A stretch of 64,000 bases of DNA, taken from Rotaria sp. Silwood1. Lineage: Eukaryota > Rotifera > Eurotatoria > Philodinida > Philodinidae. Below, one piece after another: positions 16,619 to 27,644 of this stretch. Where the stretch lies: contig CAJNOP010000038.1 of assembly GCA_905250075.1 (NCBI GenBank), positions 492,334 to 556,333 of the forward strand. The letters are read 5' to 3'. A program made the position numbers and the translations under genes. How positions within the stretch are numbered: position 1 is the first letter of the stretch; each line of letters begins with the position of its first letter. The notes below the pieces were generated by a model. That model was not told the DNA's origin, ran no database searches, and worked only from the letters and a program-made list of their open reading frames with translations.

Positions 16619-17116
16619 TTATTCATTTTTTAATAATAATTGAAATTGTTCTTGAGCTTCTTTTATTCGTTTGATCTTTTCTTGTTTTGTTAAAATAGGC
16701 ATTGCTCGACGATTAAGAATAAATGTTATAATACTAAATAATATTTCAATTGTAATTAATGTTAAACCAATAGCTGAAAGTAAAATTTCTATACGTTGTG
16801 TATGTGATTGTAAAACAAGAAAGAATATAAAACCAATAGCAGAAAAAAATCCATATAAAATAAAAATAATTATAAGAGTATTGTTTAACATTAAATTTCC
16901 TTTGATACCAAAATATTGTCGAAGAAATTCATTTAAACATAACATAAATATCATTGTCATTTCAATACCAAATGCACTTGTTCCATATGGTATATTATAA
17001 TATTTAAAAATAAATAAAGGAATTTCAAGAATAAACCAAAATATTGTATAATAAATGTTTATACGTAAAAGAATCTGAAGAACAGTACTGGATTGATCGG
17101 AAACAGTGAGAAACAT
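16619..17116 (-). CDS. Transition-zone membrane protein, TMEM17/TMEM216/TMEM80 family
   Basis: A single-exon frame of 165 residues with four hydrophobic segments: about 14-38, 48-68, 78-102 and 110-136. The family hallmark is the second-loop motif NEFLRQYFGIKGNL, which matches the E-x-x-R-L-x-x-G-x-x-GNL pattern of TMEM17, TMEM216 and TMEM80. These small proteins sit at the ciliary transition zone, and TMEM17 and TMEM216 belong to the MKS/tectonic module. The tail after the last helix is charged (KQEKIKRIKEAQEQF). I cannot decide between the three paralogues; TMEM216 or TMEM80 seems a better length match than TMEM17. Rotifers are strongly ciliated, so the gene is expected. Confidence 0.75.
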   Translation of the reverse strand: MFLTVSDQSSTVLQILLRINIYYTIFWFILEIPLFIFKYYNIPYGTSAFGIEMTMIFMLCLNEFLRQYFGIKGNLMLNNTLIIIFILYGFFSAIGFIFFLVLQSHTQRIEILLSAIGLTLITIEILFSIITFILNRRAMPILTKQEKIKRIKEAQEQFQLLLKNE

Positions 17117-18996
17117 TGAACTTTTTGTTTTTTTTCTTTCTAAAATATAATTATATATTCATTGTATAAAAATGATAATAATATCAATTCATAATATTGT
17201 CAAAAGCAATGTAACTATTATTATTAATCATAGAAAGATTGTTTTATTCATCATTATTCTCTAGAAATCATATATAAATAATATCTGTATTTAACATATT
17301 ATGAGTTAATGAATATATTCTAGTCAAGTTCATTGGAACTGAAAATGAAAGAAATAATTTCATCGGTTTCTAAATAAATAAGGTGAAGAGAGGGAATACA
17401 AAATTTCAGTAGACTTTTGTTTTTAATTTGTTTATACATGATTTCATAGAGCCCTGCAGGTTGGTTACGAAGGTATACATTGCATCGTAATAGGATCTCT
17501 CTCATTACAAAAAAAACCCAAGAAATCGATAAGGTCAGATGTATGACTAAAAGTTTTTTTTTTTTTTTTTGAGTTTTCTAATTTAATATGAAAACAACTG
17601 AGTAGAAAAATATTGTTTGATTAGAATATTGCATTTATTGAAAAAAAAAATAAAACCAAATGTATTATCTTATTAGAATCATTAGATTTTGAACTACAAA
17701 AGTACGTATTTATTTATTTATTTTTTGATATTTTGTTTTATTTTAGAAACATTGAACATTTTGTTAATCTTTTGACAAAAGGATAAAAATGATTTTGCAT
17801 TCATCAGTTTTTGTTTTCATAGTTTAATCAAAAAGCAAAATGAATAATAAATTCATTAACACGATGCTAGGAACCATAGAATAAAGTTTTACACTTAAGT
17901 TTAAAAACAAAACAAAACGAAACAATATCCAGTTTTCTCAACGATGAAAAAAATCAAATAAATAATTTTGTAGTTCGAAATTTGATGATTTAAAAAAAAA
18001 TCCCTAAAAAACACATGTTCTAATGTTATCTATTATGAATAAAATTTTATACTTTATTAATCTCAAATTTAATTGAATAGATACTTTTTTTTTTGTAATT
18101 TCTAAATCAATTAAGAATAAAATCTTTTGAAATTTTATGTTCTACATATCTTACATGAATTTTAATTTATACTCATTGAAAAATTTTAGAGATTGTAGTA
18201 ATCTTCAATTCTACTTACGTATAGAATTTCAAATCAGAAAATCTTCTTTTTTTGAAATAAACTAAATAACTAGAACTACCATTATAAATTATTCTTCCAA
18301 GGTAATGCCTCTTTCGATAAGGATGTTGTAGAACGCCATCTAGTTTGTTCGACTTCTTCTAATTTGTTTGTTTTTTTTTTGATTTGTTCAGTCAGATGAT
18401 CAGTATATATTGGAAGCAAGAAAATAATCACTTATATTATATTAATTTAAATTCTTATTCTATATTTATATTATGATTGTTTCCAAAGAAAAAAAAAACA
18501 ATTCAATGGCAAAATTTAAATATAGAATTAGAAATTAGGAATCATTCAAAAGTGATTTAGTTTTCATTATTTTTCTTGAGTTAGTATTATTTATTTCTTA
18601 TTGTTTGTATTTTGTTTGTCTTATATTAAACAATAATTTAATATTAGGGAAAACTTTTTTTGTTTTCTCCTAATCAATGATCAAAATGATTACTGTAAGT
18701 AAACTATATGTGCGCAAATTTATGATGATTAATTTGCTGATGAATTTCACACATGATTCAAATGAGTAATAATTTCTTTTATCTTTTCTAATTGTATGCA
18801 CGAATAGGGTGGGGCGGAAATTTCTTTTCTACGACATAAGTCAAATAGTTTACTAACCTACGTAGAGACTTTGCTTTTATACGCTTACATGTAATTAAAT
18901 TCTTATATTCATGATTATGAAAAATCTATTTCTGGTCTTGTTCACATGAAATTCCAGATTCAAGAAAAAAAAAGAAACATTCTATCATTTTCAGCG
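17117..18996. other. Intergenic region
   Basis: About 1.9 kb between the divergent TMEM and BCAT genes. AT-rich with several homopolymer runs and no supported coding sequence. It should contain both promoters. Confidence 0.6.
18981..18994 (+). promoter_or_regulatory. Splice acceptor just before the BCAT start
   Basis: TCTATCATTTTCAG ends 2 nt before the ATG at 18997. This favours that ATG over the in-frame one at 18946, whose extra residues would then lie in an intron or outron. Confidence 0.55.
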
Positions 18997-21650
18997 ATGA
19001 ATAAAATTTGTTTGTTTGTATCACGTCGTAATTATGCAACAGCATCAACATTTCGTGCTGCTGATACAATAATAAAGAAGATTGAACATGGCAATCCTAA
19101 GCCAGATCCGGATAAACTTCTTTTTGGTGCAAATTTTTCGGATCATATGTTAACAATAAAACATACAAATACATCTGGTTGGGAAAAACCTGTAATTGAA
19201 CCATTAAAGGCTCTTTCCATTCATCCTGCTGCAAAAGTTTTACATTATGCCACAGAAGTAAATTGTTCTTATTCATGACAATAAAATTTTTATTGTTTGT
19301 TTTTTAAGATTTTCGAAGGCTTAAAAGCTTATCGTGGTAATGATGGAAAAATACGTCTTTTTCGACCTGATTTAAATATGAAACGAATGCTCACATCAGC
19401 TGAACGAAGTGTTTTACCAGTATGAATTCATATTGAAAATATTCATTTGATATAATCTATGAAAAAAAAGACTTCGCGACAAATTTTCCTATCGATATAT
19501 ATTTGCAAGTATTTGAGCAATTTTAATAAATAAATTTTTCTTTGTAAATTGTCGAACTTTTCACGCTGCATCTTGAGGTACATATTATTTTTTTAAAATA
19601 AAATCTATTAGGTAATGAAAAGATGAAATACATTATTCATGTAGAAAAAAAATGACCTTTTTACAGCGTCGCACAGAATTTTGCTTTTTTCTTTTTTGAA
19701 GTGCACAACTAAAATGAGCTTTACTTTGTAAATTGAAAAGCTTGTCACAATAGCATCTTCTGACATATCTTATTTTTTAATGCAACGTATTAAGTGATGA
19801 AAAACTGAAATGCAAAATGCGACCGTTTAATATGTGACACCCGCTAGTTTTTTGAGAGCCAAAAACACATATAACAAACATCTTTTATTGACGCACTCAC
19901 TTCTTCAGTCAAGTAGTTGCAAAAATATATCGATAAGAATATATTGTCGCGAACTTTTTTCCATACTTTATTATATATATATATATACATATATTTGTAG
20001 ACATTCGATGGAAATGAATTAATAGAATGTATAAAAAAATTAATTCAAGTTGATGTTGATTGGGTACCAAGATCGACTACAAGCACACTTTATATTCGAC
20101 CAACATTAATTGGTACTGAAGTATGTTTTAAAATTTTTCTTTTTTTGTAAAATTCAAAAAACACAAAAGAAAATTTTGTCTTCTAGCCAACATTAGGTGT
20201 TGGAGCTCCACATGAATCATTATTATTTGTCGTTACTGGTCCTGTTGGTCCTTATTTTCCAACTGGTTTTAAACCAGTTTCATTATTTGCAGACACGTTC
20301 CATTGTCGAGCATTTCCTGGTGGTATGGGTGCATATAAAGCTGGCTCGTAAGAAATAAAACTTAATAGACGTTTTTTTTTTCAAAATTAATATTATTTCA
20401 TAGAAATTATGGACCGACAATTTATGTTAATCAATTGGCTCATCAAAAAGGATGTCAACAAGTATTATGGCTTTATGGTGAAAAACGATATATTACAGAA
20501 GTTGGCACAATGAATGTATTTATATATTTAAAAAATAAGAAAGGAGCTAACGAATTAATTACAGCACCATTAAATGGACTTATTTTACCTGGTGTTACTC
20601 GTCAGAGTATTTTAGATCTTGGACGTTCATGGGTAAGATTATATTATATTAACTAAATTCACATGGCTACTAATTATTTGTTAAGTAAAATTACTGAACA
20701 CTCGATTAATTTAATTTTTCTCAGTAATAAAAGCATTTTTTAAGTTCGATAACTAATAGACAAGTAAATTATTGAATTATTAAGTTTATTTATTAAATCT
20801 ATAAAAATATAAAATAAATTAGATAAATAACACAAATCCAAAAGTACAAATAGAAAAAAATCATCATCATTTGATCAATTTAAACATCTTCAATTTGATA
20901 TATGGAAAATAACTTTGTTGAACAATGCGTTATAATGGAGAAATGAAATTTGAAATTATCCAAGTTTCTTTGAAGAATATCTTTTGCAAAACACATTTAC
21001 CAGCGTAGAATTTTTTCTTTCAGTGAAAATACGAGGATGATCACGAAAAGCAATAAAAGTTTTATTAATAGAATTACTGAAGAATTCGATTTTTTACTTA
21101 ATAAAATTTATTTATTTTTTATCAAGACATGTGTAAAATTTCATTTAGCAAAAATTCTTTTTCTACTTAGCATTTAAATCAGAGTCAATTTAAAGAAATC
21201 TTTATTGTTTTCTTTTAGAAAGATTTAACTGTTTCGGAACGAGACATAACAATGGATGAACTTTTAGAAGCACATCAAGATAATCGAGTATAATTTTATA
21301 AAGTAGATTAGTTTTCTTTGAAATTCATTGATTATTTTAGCTTTTGGAAATGTTTGGTGCTGGTACAGCATGTATTGTTTGTCCAGTTGAACGTATTATT
21401 TATGAAGGAAAAGAATATAATTTAGCGACAATGAATAAAGGTTTATTTTGACTTATTTCATATTATAAAATTCATTTGAATTATTAATCTAGGAGCTCCA
21501 TTAACAACTCGATTTCATGATGAACTTGTCAATATTCAAGTAAGAATCATTTTCTTTTTTTTTTTTAATTAGAATTCTTTTATTTGGTTTTGTTTTTGTT
21601 CAATTTAGTTTGGTCGAAAACCAAGTAAATGGACAGTAGAAGTCGCCTAA
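18997..21650 (+). CDS. BCAT: Branched-chain-amino-acid aminotransferase, probably mitochondrial
   Basis: Nine exons (18997-19257, 19309-19419, 20001-20120, 20187-20347, 20404-20632, 21219-21287, 21341-21440, 21493-21539, 21609-21650) give 379 residues, close to animal BCATs. It is a fold-type IV PLP enzyme that moves the amino group of Leu, Ile and Val to 2-oxoglutarate. The PLP lysine is Lys215 in [32 protein letters not shown] and [12 protein letters not shown] are conserved. The redox CxxC centre is kept (CIVCPV). The N-terminus is rich in Arg and Ser and lacks acids ([10 protein letters not shown]), which suggests a mitochondrial presequence, so BCAT2-like. One donor is GTTTAT (exon 7). 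An alternative upstream ATG at 18946 would add 17 residues. Nicastrin begins 242 bp downstream on the same strand. Confidence 0.94.
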
Positions 21651-21809
21651 AATCTATAAATTGCATTTCATCACCAAAGACATCAATATTATTCTCTATG
21701 GGAATAGAATCTCAACCAAGATCCTGGCTAGATTGATTTTTTTTTCTCCTAATACTATTGAACATTAAAAACGTTATTTTTTTTTTTCTTGTCTCAGTAT
21801 ATTTGATGA

Positions 21810-21815
21810 AATAAA
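21810..21815 (+). terminator. BCAT polyadenylation signal
   Basis: AATAAA 160 nt after the BCAT stop; a second copy follows at 21825-21830. Both lie between BCAT and the splice acceptor of nicastrin. Confidence 0.5.
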
Positions 21816-21873
21816 ACACATAAGAATAAACCGATGGATATAGAAAATATATGTTGTTCAATAGTTGTTTTGA

Positions 21874-21886
21874 TTTTTATTTCCAG
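21874..21886 (+). promoter_or_regulatory. Splice acceptor just before the nicastrin start
   Basis: TTTTTATTTCCAG ends 6 nt before the ATG at 21893, only 236 nt after the BCAT stop. Confidence 0.6.
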
Positions 21887-21892
21887 ATCATT

Positions 21893-24800
21893 ATGCATTT
21901 TTTATTTGTATTAGTTTATATTTTTTTGAAAATTTTTCTTGTATGTTGTTCACAACCAAAACGTGTTGTTAGTCAAATGTATGTATCATTTGATCGTGCA
22001 CGTTATTGTGTTCGTCGTCTTAATGGTACACATGAAATTGGTTGTCAATCATCAATACGAGGCAATTCTGGTCGAATGTATATAATTGATAATGATGAAG
22101 AATTTAATATATTTATTACAGATAATAAAATAATTGACTCATCAAGTTCATTTATTATTGTACTCAATGTAAATTTATTTGATTCAAATTATATTGATCA
22201 TTTAATGAAATATCTTGATAGAAAATTAAATGGTCTTTTACTTTATTTAAAATCAAATATATCTCGTCCATTAGATTTTTCACATGATGATCAATGCCCA
22301 AATAATCGTTATCCATTTTATTTAAATCAAACAGAAAACATAAATTGGAATTTCAAAGGAACTGGTTTATTTTTTCGTTCATTTCCATTTCCAATAATGT
22401 TAATTGATGAAGAAGATGATTATAAACGTTTACTTGAATTCTATCGACAATTTAATAGTAGTCAATCATCACCGGTTTGTGGTTTAGAATTAAAAATATT
22501 TCAAAATGCAGCACATACAACAAAAACATGTATGAGAAGAAATGATATATCACATTCATTAATTGATCTTCAAGAAATGTTTTGTGATCCAATTAGTGGT
22601 TTAAATATTTATAGTAAATTACTTCAATCGATTAAAATTAAACCTAATGAACGGTCATTAAAATCAGTTATTCTTATTTTAGTAAATACAGATAGTTTTC
22701 AAATGTTTTTAAAAACAAAAGGATCAACAGGTGGTGTTCAACAACCAGCTATAGCACTTATTACATTTTTAACATTAGCACATCTTATTGGACAAGAACA
22801 AGATGAATTTAAAAAACAAGATAAAGAAATTATATTTGTAACACTTGATGGTGATGCATTAGATTATTCAGCTTCATTTAAATTTATGTTTGATATGATT
22901 AATGGATATTTTCCTATTGGTAATAAAAATGAACAACCTATTAAAATTGAACATATTCATTCAATTATTGAACTTCAATCATTAAGTATGACGAAAAAAA
23001 TTTGGGTAAGTAAAATATATTTTTACGTTTCTTTATACGTATAAGCATATCGAAAATAACGAGATTTTCAAGAAAAACAAAATACAGAAACAAATTATTT
23101 TAGATTTTATTTCATTAAAGGTTCATAGTATAGTAATGACACAGTGCAAGAATTGTAAGTTGTTGTCATCAGTTAAATTCTATTGGATCAGATCGAATAA
23201 CCAAAATTTACATAGTGCCAGATTTGGACTGTTTGGTGGTTGCCGAATGATTATGATACCTTTCGCTAAGAGGTATACTTATGTACATGTGATTGGATGT
23301 TGTCGTGATTAAACTTTATGACATGTGACAATCTCTCCATGATCAACCCAAAGCATTGACACAAGACCAACAGTTTTGGAAGAAAGCGATTGTATCGCAC
23401 CATGCTAGACGGAGTTTCCTGAGTTGGTGTTCATGCAGTATTCGATGGTTATTCGACCAATTTTTCTTGACAAAGTCGAACCTATTCGACTTAGTGAGTA
23501 TAAGTCAGCAAGTTAGGTACCCAGAAAGTAATAATCGTGTTTTAGTATCAGATAATCAGAAATGATTCGTTCACGAGGCAGCATGATTCATTTTAATTTC
23601 CAATGGCATCTTATCAATTTTTAGATGAGGATTGTCATCAATGAGACCGCGTACTTCTTCGATATTCTTAGATGAAGTTTGATCGTCGAAAATAGAATAC
23701 AATTCAACATGAATTAAATTCAGTTGAGTGTTAAGTGCAGTATGCATCTTAATATAGAAACGAAAATTTTTCTTATTCATTTAAAAATAATGATTCATAG
23801 TTTTCATTGGAATTTTTTTTCATATGAAAATATTACTTGACTCATATATCTGTAATACAAACATGTAGAGGATTCTTTATAATATATATATGCAGTGCAG
23901 GTCAAAAATCTCGCAATACTTCTTCCTTTTGAATCGTATGCTTAAAATGTAAACTAATAATTTAATTCGATTATATACCTGTTTAATACGATAAAACTTT
24001 GAGTATGAAATACAATAAAAAAAAAAACTTTGATGCTAAGAAAACAATGACAGAAAAATAAATCGGAAAATTATAAGATCGTTTTAAATCATGCTGTCAA
24101 ATTCAATGATGTATTTGATGGAGAGAGTGTGGTGGTGGTGGATGTGTTCCTGCTTATTAACCACATCCACACCCTCGTCTATCAGAAAATTGACTCAAGT
24201 TACTTCAAAGTTTTGTGAAAATAAGATTTACTATATAGAATTCGACGTGCTCTGAGTGGCTCTATAATATTATATATATATATGGTTTCGCAAATCTGCA
24301 TAGGTCTCATAAATTGACAGGATTCTGTATAATAAGATTATTATTTTGTCCTCTTTTTTTTCTTATTATATTTCATATTTAAGGCTTTATCGTATTAAGT
24401 TAATATTGTATAGATGAAATACACAACTCGAGAAAAAAATAATGATGCGAGTACTTTTGCTGTATTTTAAGTATGATAAATTAAACTCTTTCTTTTTTTT
24501 AAATTTGATTCTAGCTTCATACACATCCATCATCATTGATTAATCAAACATTTATCGATATACTACTTCGTAATAATCCAATGATTAATCTAATTCCATC
24601 TAATTCTCCATTACCACCAGCATCTTCACAAATATTTCTTCAACAAACATCATCATCATCTTTTCCTGCTTATATATTATCATCAACAAATCAAAATCAA
24701 TTCTCAAATCATTATTATCATTCATTTTTTGATGATCTATCTACAATATCAATAAATATATCTACATTAGAATATAATACTACTACAGAAATTAGTCTAT

Positions 24801-25480
24801 GGATTAAACATATCGTTGAACCACTTGCTCAAACATTAATTGAATCATTAGTTGGTATAAAAAAAGATGTTATTATTAAACAAGAAATTATTAATAATTT
24901 AATTTATTGTATTTTAAAAAATCTTAATTGTCCTTTAATTCATAATGTTACTAATGAATCTGTTGGTAATACATTTCAACCATTTGATCATACATCTATG
25001 CCATTTTCCGTTAATACTTATCCAATATCAACAACACCTACATTTCCTTTTATAAAATATGTACTTAGTTATTTTTTACGTGATCGTTCATACGATAGAC
25101 AAAATTTAACTGAAATATTATGTAAACAACGTGCATATAATGATAGTTTTGGTTCATATACATTTGTTGGTGGATATACACCATCAATAATAAATGAGAA
25201 TGCATTTTCTGGTTATTGTGTTCGAACATATATACGATCTGTACAATCAATTTCACCAGCATTTGTTATTGAAAATTATGATTTATCTCAAACAACATAT
25301 CCAGCATGGACTGAAAGTCGATGGACAACAATTAGTTTACGACTCTTCATTATTCCAACAAGGACACATGAAATAATTACACTTATTATTGGTATTTTAC
25401 TTACTTCTATATCATTTTGTGTTCTTTTCTTTTTACGTTATTATACAAAGATTAGTCTTTTACAACCTTCATCATCATGA
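21893..25480 (+). CDS. NCSTN: Nicastrin, gamma-secretase subunit
   Basis: Two exons (21893-23005, 24515-25480) encode 692 residues, close to human nicastrin (709). A hydrophobic signal peptide occupies about 1-21. The ectodomain starts with the conserved CVRRLNGTHEIGCQSSIRGN, followed by QCPNNRYPFY, TCMRRNDI and FCDPISGLN, and it has many N-glycosylation sequons. The second exon has YPAWTESRW, a C-terminal membrane helix (about 660-684) and a short cytoplasmic tail. Nicastrin is the glycoprotein of gamma-secretase that gates substrates by their N-termini. The DYIGS motif of vertebrates appears as DYSAS. A frame starting 14 codons earlier (21851) runs through the acceptor and was not used. The 1.5-kb intron is long for this region. 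Confidence 0.93.
23006..24514 (+). other. Nicastrin intron
   Basis: A 1.5-kb intron. A stretch at about 23130-23570 is less AT-rich than its surroundings and carries a 69-codon open frame that I do not recognise; it may be a decayed insertion. A G-rich hairpin lies at about 24121-24178. Confidence 0.5.
24121..24178. repeat. G-rich imperfect hairpin in the nicastrin intron
   Basis: GAGTGTGGTGGTGGTGGATGTG is followed, after about 15 nt, by CACATCCACACCCTC. The two pair over most of their length. The G-rich strand is the sense strand of the gene. Confidence 0.6.
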
Positions 25481-25625
25481 ATGATTGATTCTCGGTGTAT
25501 TCAATGTTTTTAAACTATTTTATTGTTGTGTCTATTGAATATTTTATTGTTGTGCCTATTGAAAATCTCTTTTTTTTCGACGATCAAAATATATCATTGT
25601 TTATGTATTGTGTATAATTATTATA

Positions 25626-25631
25626 AATAAA
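25626..25631 (+). terminator. Nicastrin polyadenylation signal
   Basis: AATAAA about 146 nt after the nicastrin stop, preceded by T-rich DNA. Confidence 0.5.
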
Positions 25632-25658
25632 ACTAAAAAATATTTACATTCATAAATA

Positions 25659-25778
25659 TTATCCATCAGAACAAGATGAATCTTTGGTATATAGAGTGAC
25701 ATAAGGATGAATAGTTGAATTATCTAGTGGTGTTTTTCTACACATTCTATTTTCAGTTGCATGCATTGTTCCGTTTAA
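25659..25778 (-). CDS. Possible terminal exon of an unknown secreted or membrane protein
   Basis: After a good acceptor on the minus strand (GAATTTTATAG) a frame of 39 residues runs to TAA at 25659. It has two N-glycosylation sequons (NGT, NST) and three cysteines, and reads ...ATENRMCRKTPLDNS and ends SSCSDG. No upstream exon could be placed with confidence. It may be the relic of a gene or chance. Codon use looks coding-like, which is the only other support. Confidence 0.2.
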   Translation of the reverse strand, partial: LNGTMHATENRMCRKTPLDNSTIHPYVTLYTKDSSCSDG

Positions 25779-27042
25779 TCTATAAAATTCTTCGATGATG
25801 ATTTCATAATGTCTGGCTCAGAAGAGAATGCGTCCAAAGTTCTAATTCTATATTTCAGTATTCGTTATTAATCGTCATTCACAAAAAAATAGTATTAACA
25901 TTATCATCCTCATATTTAACTGCACAACAATTAAATACAAGAAATACTTTTGTGAAAAAGTGATAACTTTGAATTAAAGGAAGATTTTCGAAAATGTTTC
26001 ATTTGTAAATAAAAAGTTTGATTACTCAATCAGTTTCAGTCGTAAAAATAATTATATGAATGAATTTTCATGTGTATATATCGCCTTGTCATTCATATAT
26101 TTGATGGCATCTTTTTTTGTCTCATTCATTTAATTTTAAAACTTTGGTTTTTTTTTGATTCGGTTCGTAGTTCAACAAGGTTGATTTTCGTCGCCAAATA
26201 CTCTTCAGTTTTATGATTAATTTATTTTTCTGGCTCGATGAGTTTTTTGTTAGTAGCATGTTTAATAAAGTATTGCGTATTTCACAAAAGCTATAAGCCT
26301 TAAAATCCTGTTTGCTACCTCCTTTCAAATTCTCTGAATTCGCTCGTGAGCAATAGCCTACTTTTGCAGAATATATTAAATGAAGTCTGCACACTAATAT
26401 AACATCCAAATCAAACGGATTCGAGTAGGAGGATACCAGCTATAGCGCATATAACAATCGCAATTTGGTAGCAAAAAGCTAGGAGTGCCCCTATCAACAT
26501 ATGAATTAGCAATAAATTTTTCTCGATTTCCGCATTATCTTTCTACATCAGTTCTTTATTGTTTTTATTTATAGAACAGTCGCTATCAGCTAGATACAGC
26601 GGTTAGATAGAGCGTCAGAAGATCATTCTAATACATATATTATTCTTAAAAGTGAGTTACGTTGGTGCCCAGAGAAATTCGGTTTCTAAAACTGGTTAAA
26701 AATCGAGTTTTTTCTGACACCTCCTATGCGTTAGTACTGTCGACAAAACATTCTGTCTAAGAAAATATTTGTTTTGTTGGCTAGTTGTTACCCTAAAAGG
26801 TTTACTCTTCCGTCACTTAAAATAATCAAACACGAGACATAGGATTCTTTTTTGGAAGGATCTTAAGTTAGTTTTCCAGGAGCCGCTATATCGTCATTTT
26901 AAAAATATTTGAATATTACTATTTTATTCAGGACGCCAAGATCTACTAGTCCTGAAAGTTTGAAACAATTTACATACAATCAATATAAATTGGTAAACAT
27001 TTGGAAGGACCGCCCTATTTATCGAGCTTAGTTTTCGTGTTT

Positions 27043-27644
27043 TCAATAAGTGGAGGATCTTCTTTGGCCATTTTCACACGTGCCATCGCTGTCATCATCC
27101 AGTTGAGCGAATCGATGATCTAAATGCAGGAAAAAAGTATATCCAGCGATAAAAACCACCTTTTCACTCACTAATTCAAGACGCCTATCCATGAATTCGA
27201 CGCGTTTCTCTAGATTGGTGACAGTCGACTCCACTGAAAATAGTTTATCACTAGTCTCAATGTAATTTTGTGTGCGTTCATCTCTGAATTGATCTATGTC
27301 AGAGTTGAATTGTTTCGATTGATCGTTTGTTGTGGAGAACGGTTGAGATCTACAAAAAACAATCAAATAGATGACAAAAGATTGATCTTGTTACTAATGA
27401 TATATCTTCTTCAGATGTCCAGAGATAGTTCTATTTAACAGTGAAATACTTACTTACGTTCTTCCGAGCACTAGCAACTTTAATTTTAATGTGATGTTGA
27501 CATGAGANNNNNNNNNNAAAACTTTCCCTGTTGAAATATGTCGTCTTGCAGGTTAATAGAGTTCCTTAGCAACATCAAGCAGTCAGATATTTTTATTTCT
27601 CCCATAGTACAGCTACTTGAAGGGTGTGTCTGATTCGTACTCAT
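27043..27644 (-). CDS. Possible small two-exon gene interrupted by an assembly gap
   Basis: Exon 1 would run from the ATG at 27644 (MSTNQTHPSSSCTMGEIK) through the 10-N gap to 27458. Exon 2 is 27349-27043, ending in TGA. The donor GTAAGTAAGT and acceptor TTTTTTGTAG are good, and the phase fits (AC|A) if the second part of exon 1 is read as SHVNITLKLKLLVLGR. The true gap length decides whether the two halves of exon 1 are in frame; as written they are not. The exon 2 product is acidic and heptad-like (TVTNLEKRVEFMDRRLELVSE), suggesting a short coiled coil. I do not recognise the family. Confidence 0.35.
27508..27517. other. Assembly gap (10 N)
   Basis: Ten consecutive N. A round number like this is often a placeholder of unknown true length. 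It falls inside the possible gene at 27043-27644. Confidence 0.99.

Larger units (their letters stand above)
25481..27042. other. Intergenic region
   Basis: About 1.6 kb downstream of nicastrin. Apart from one possible minus-strand exon (25659-25778) I see nothing supported. Confidence 0.5.

Noticed and set aside
23356..23565. 69-codon frame in the nicastrin intron
   Set aside because: Less AT-rich than its surroundings but no recognisable similarity or splice context; mentioned only as a possible decayed insertion.
24121..24178. Telomere-like G-rich repeat
   Set aside because: It is not a tandem array of one unit and has an inverted partner, so a hairpin explains it better.
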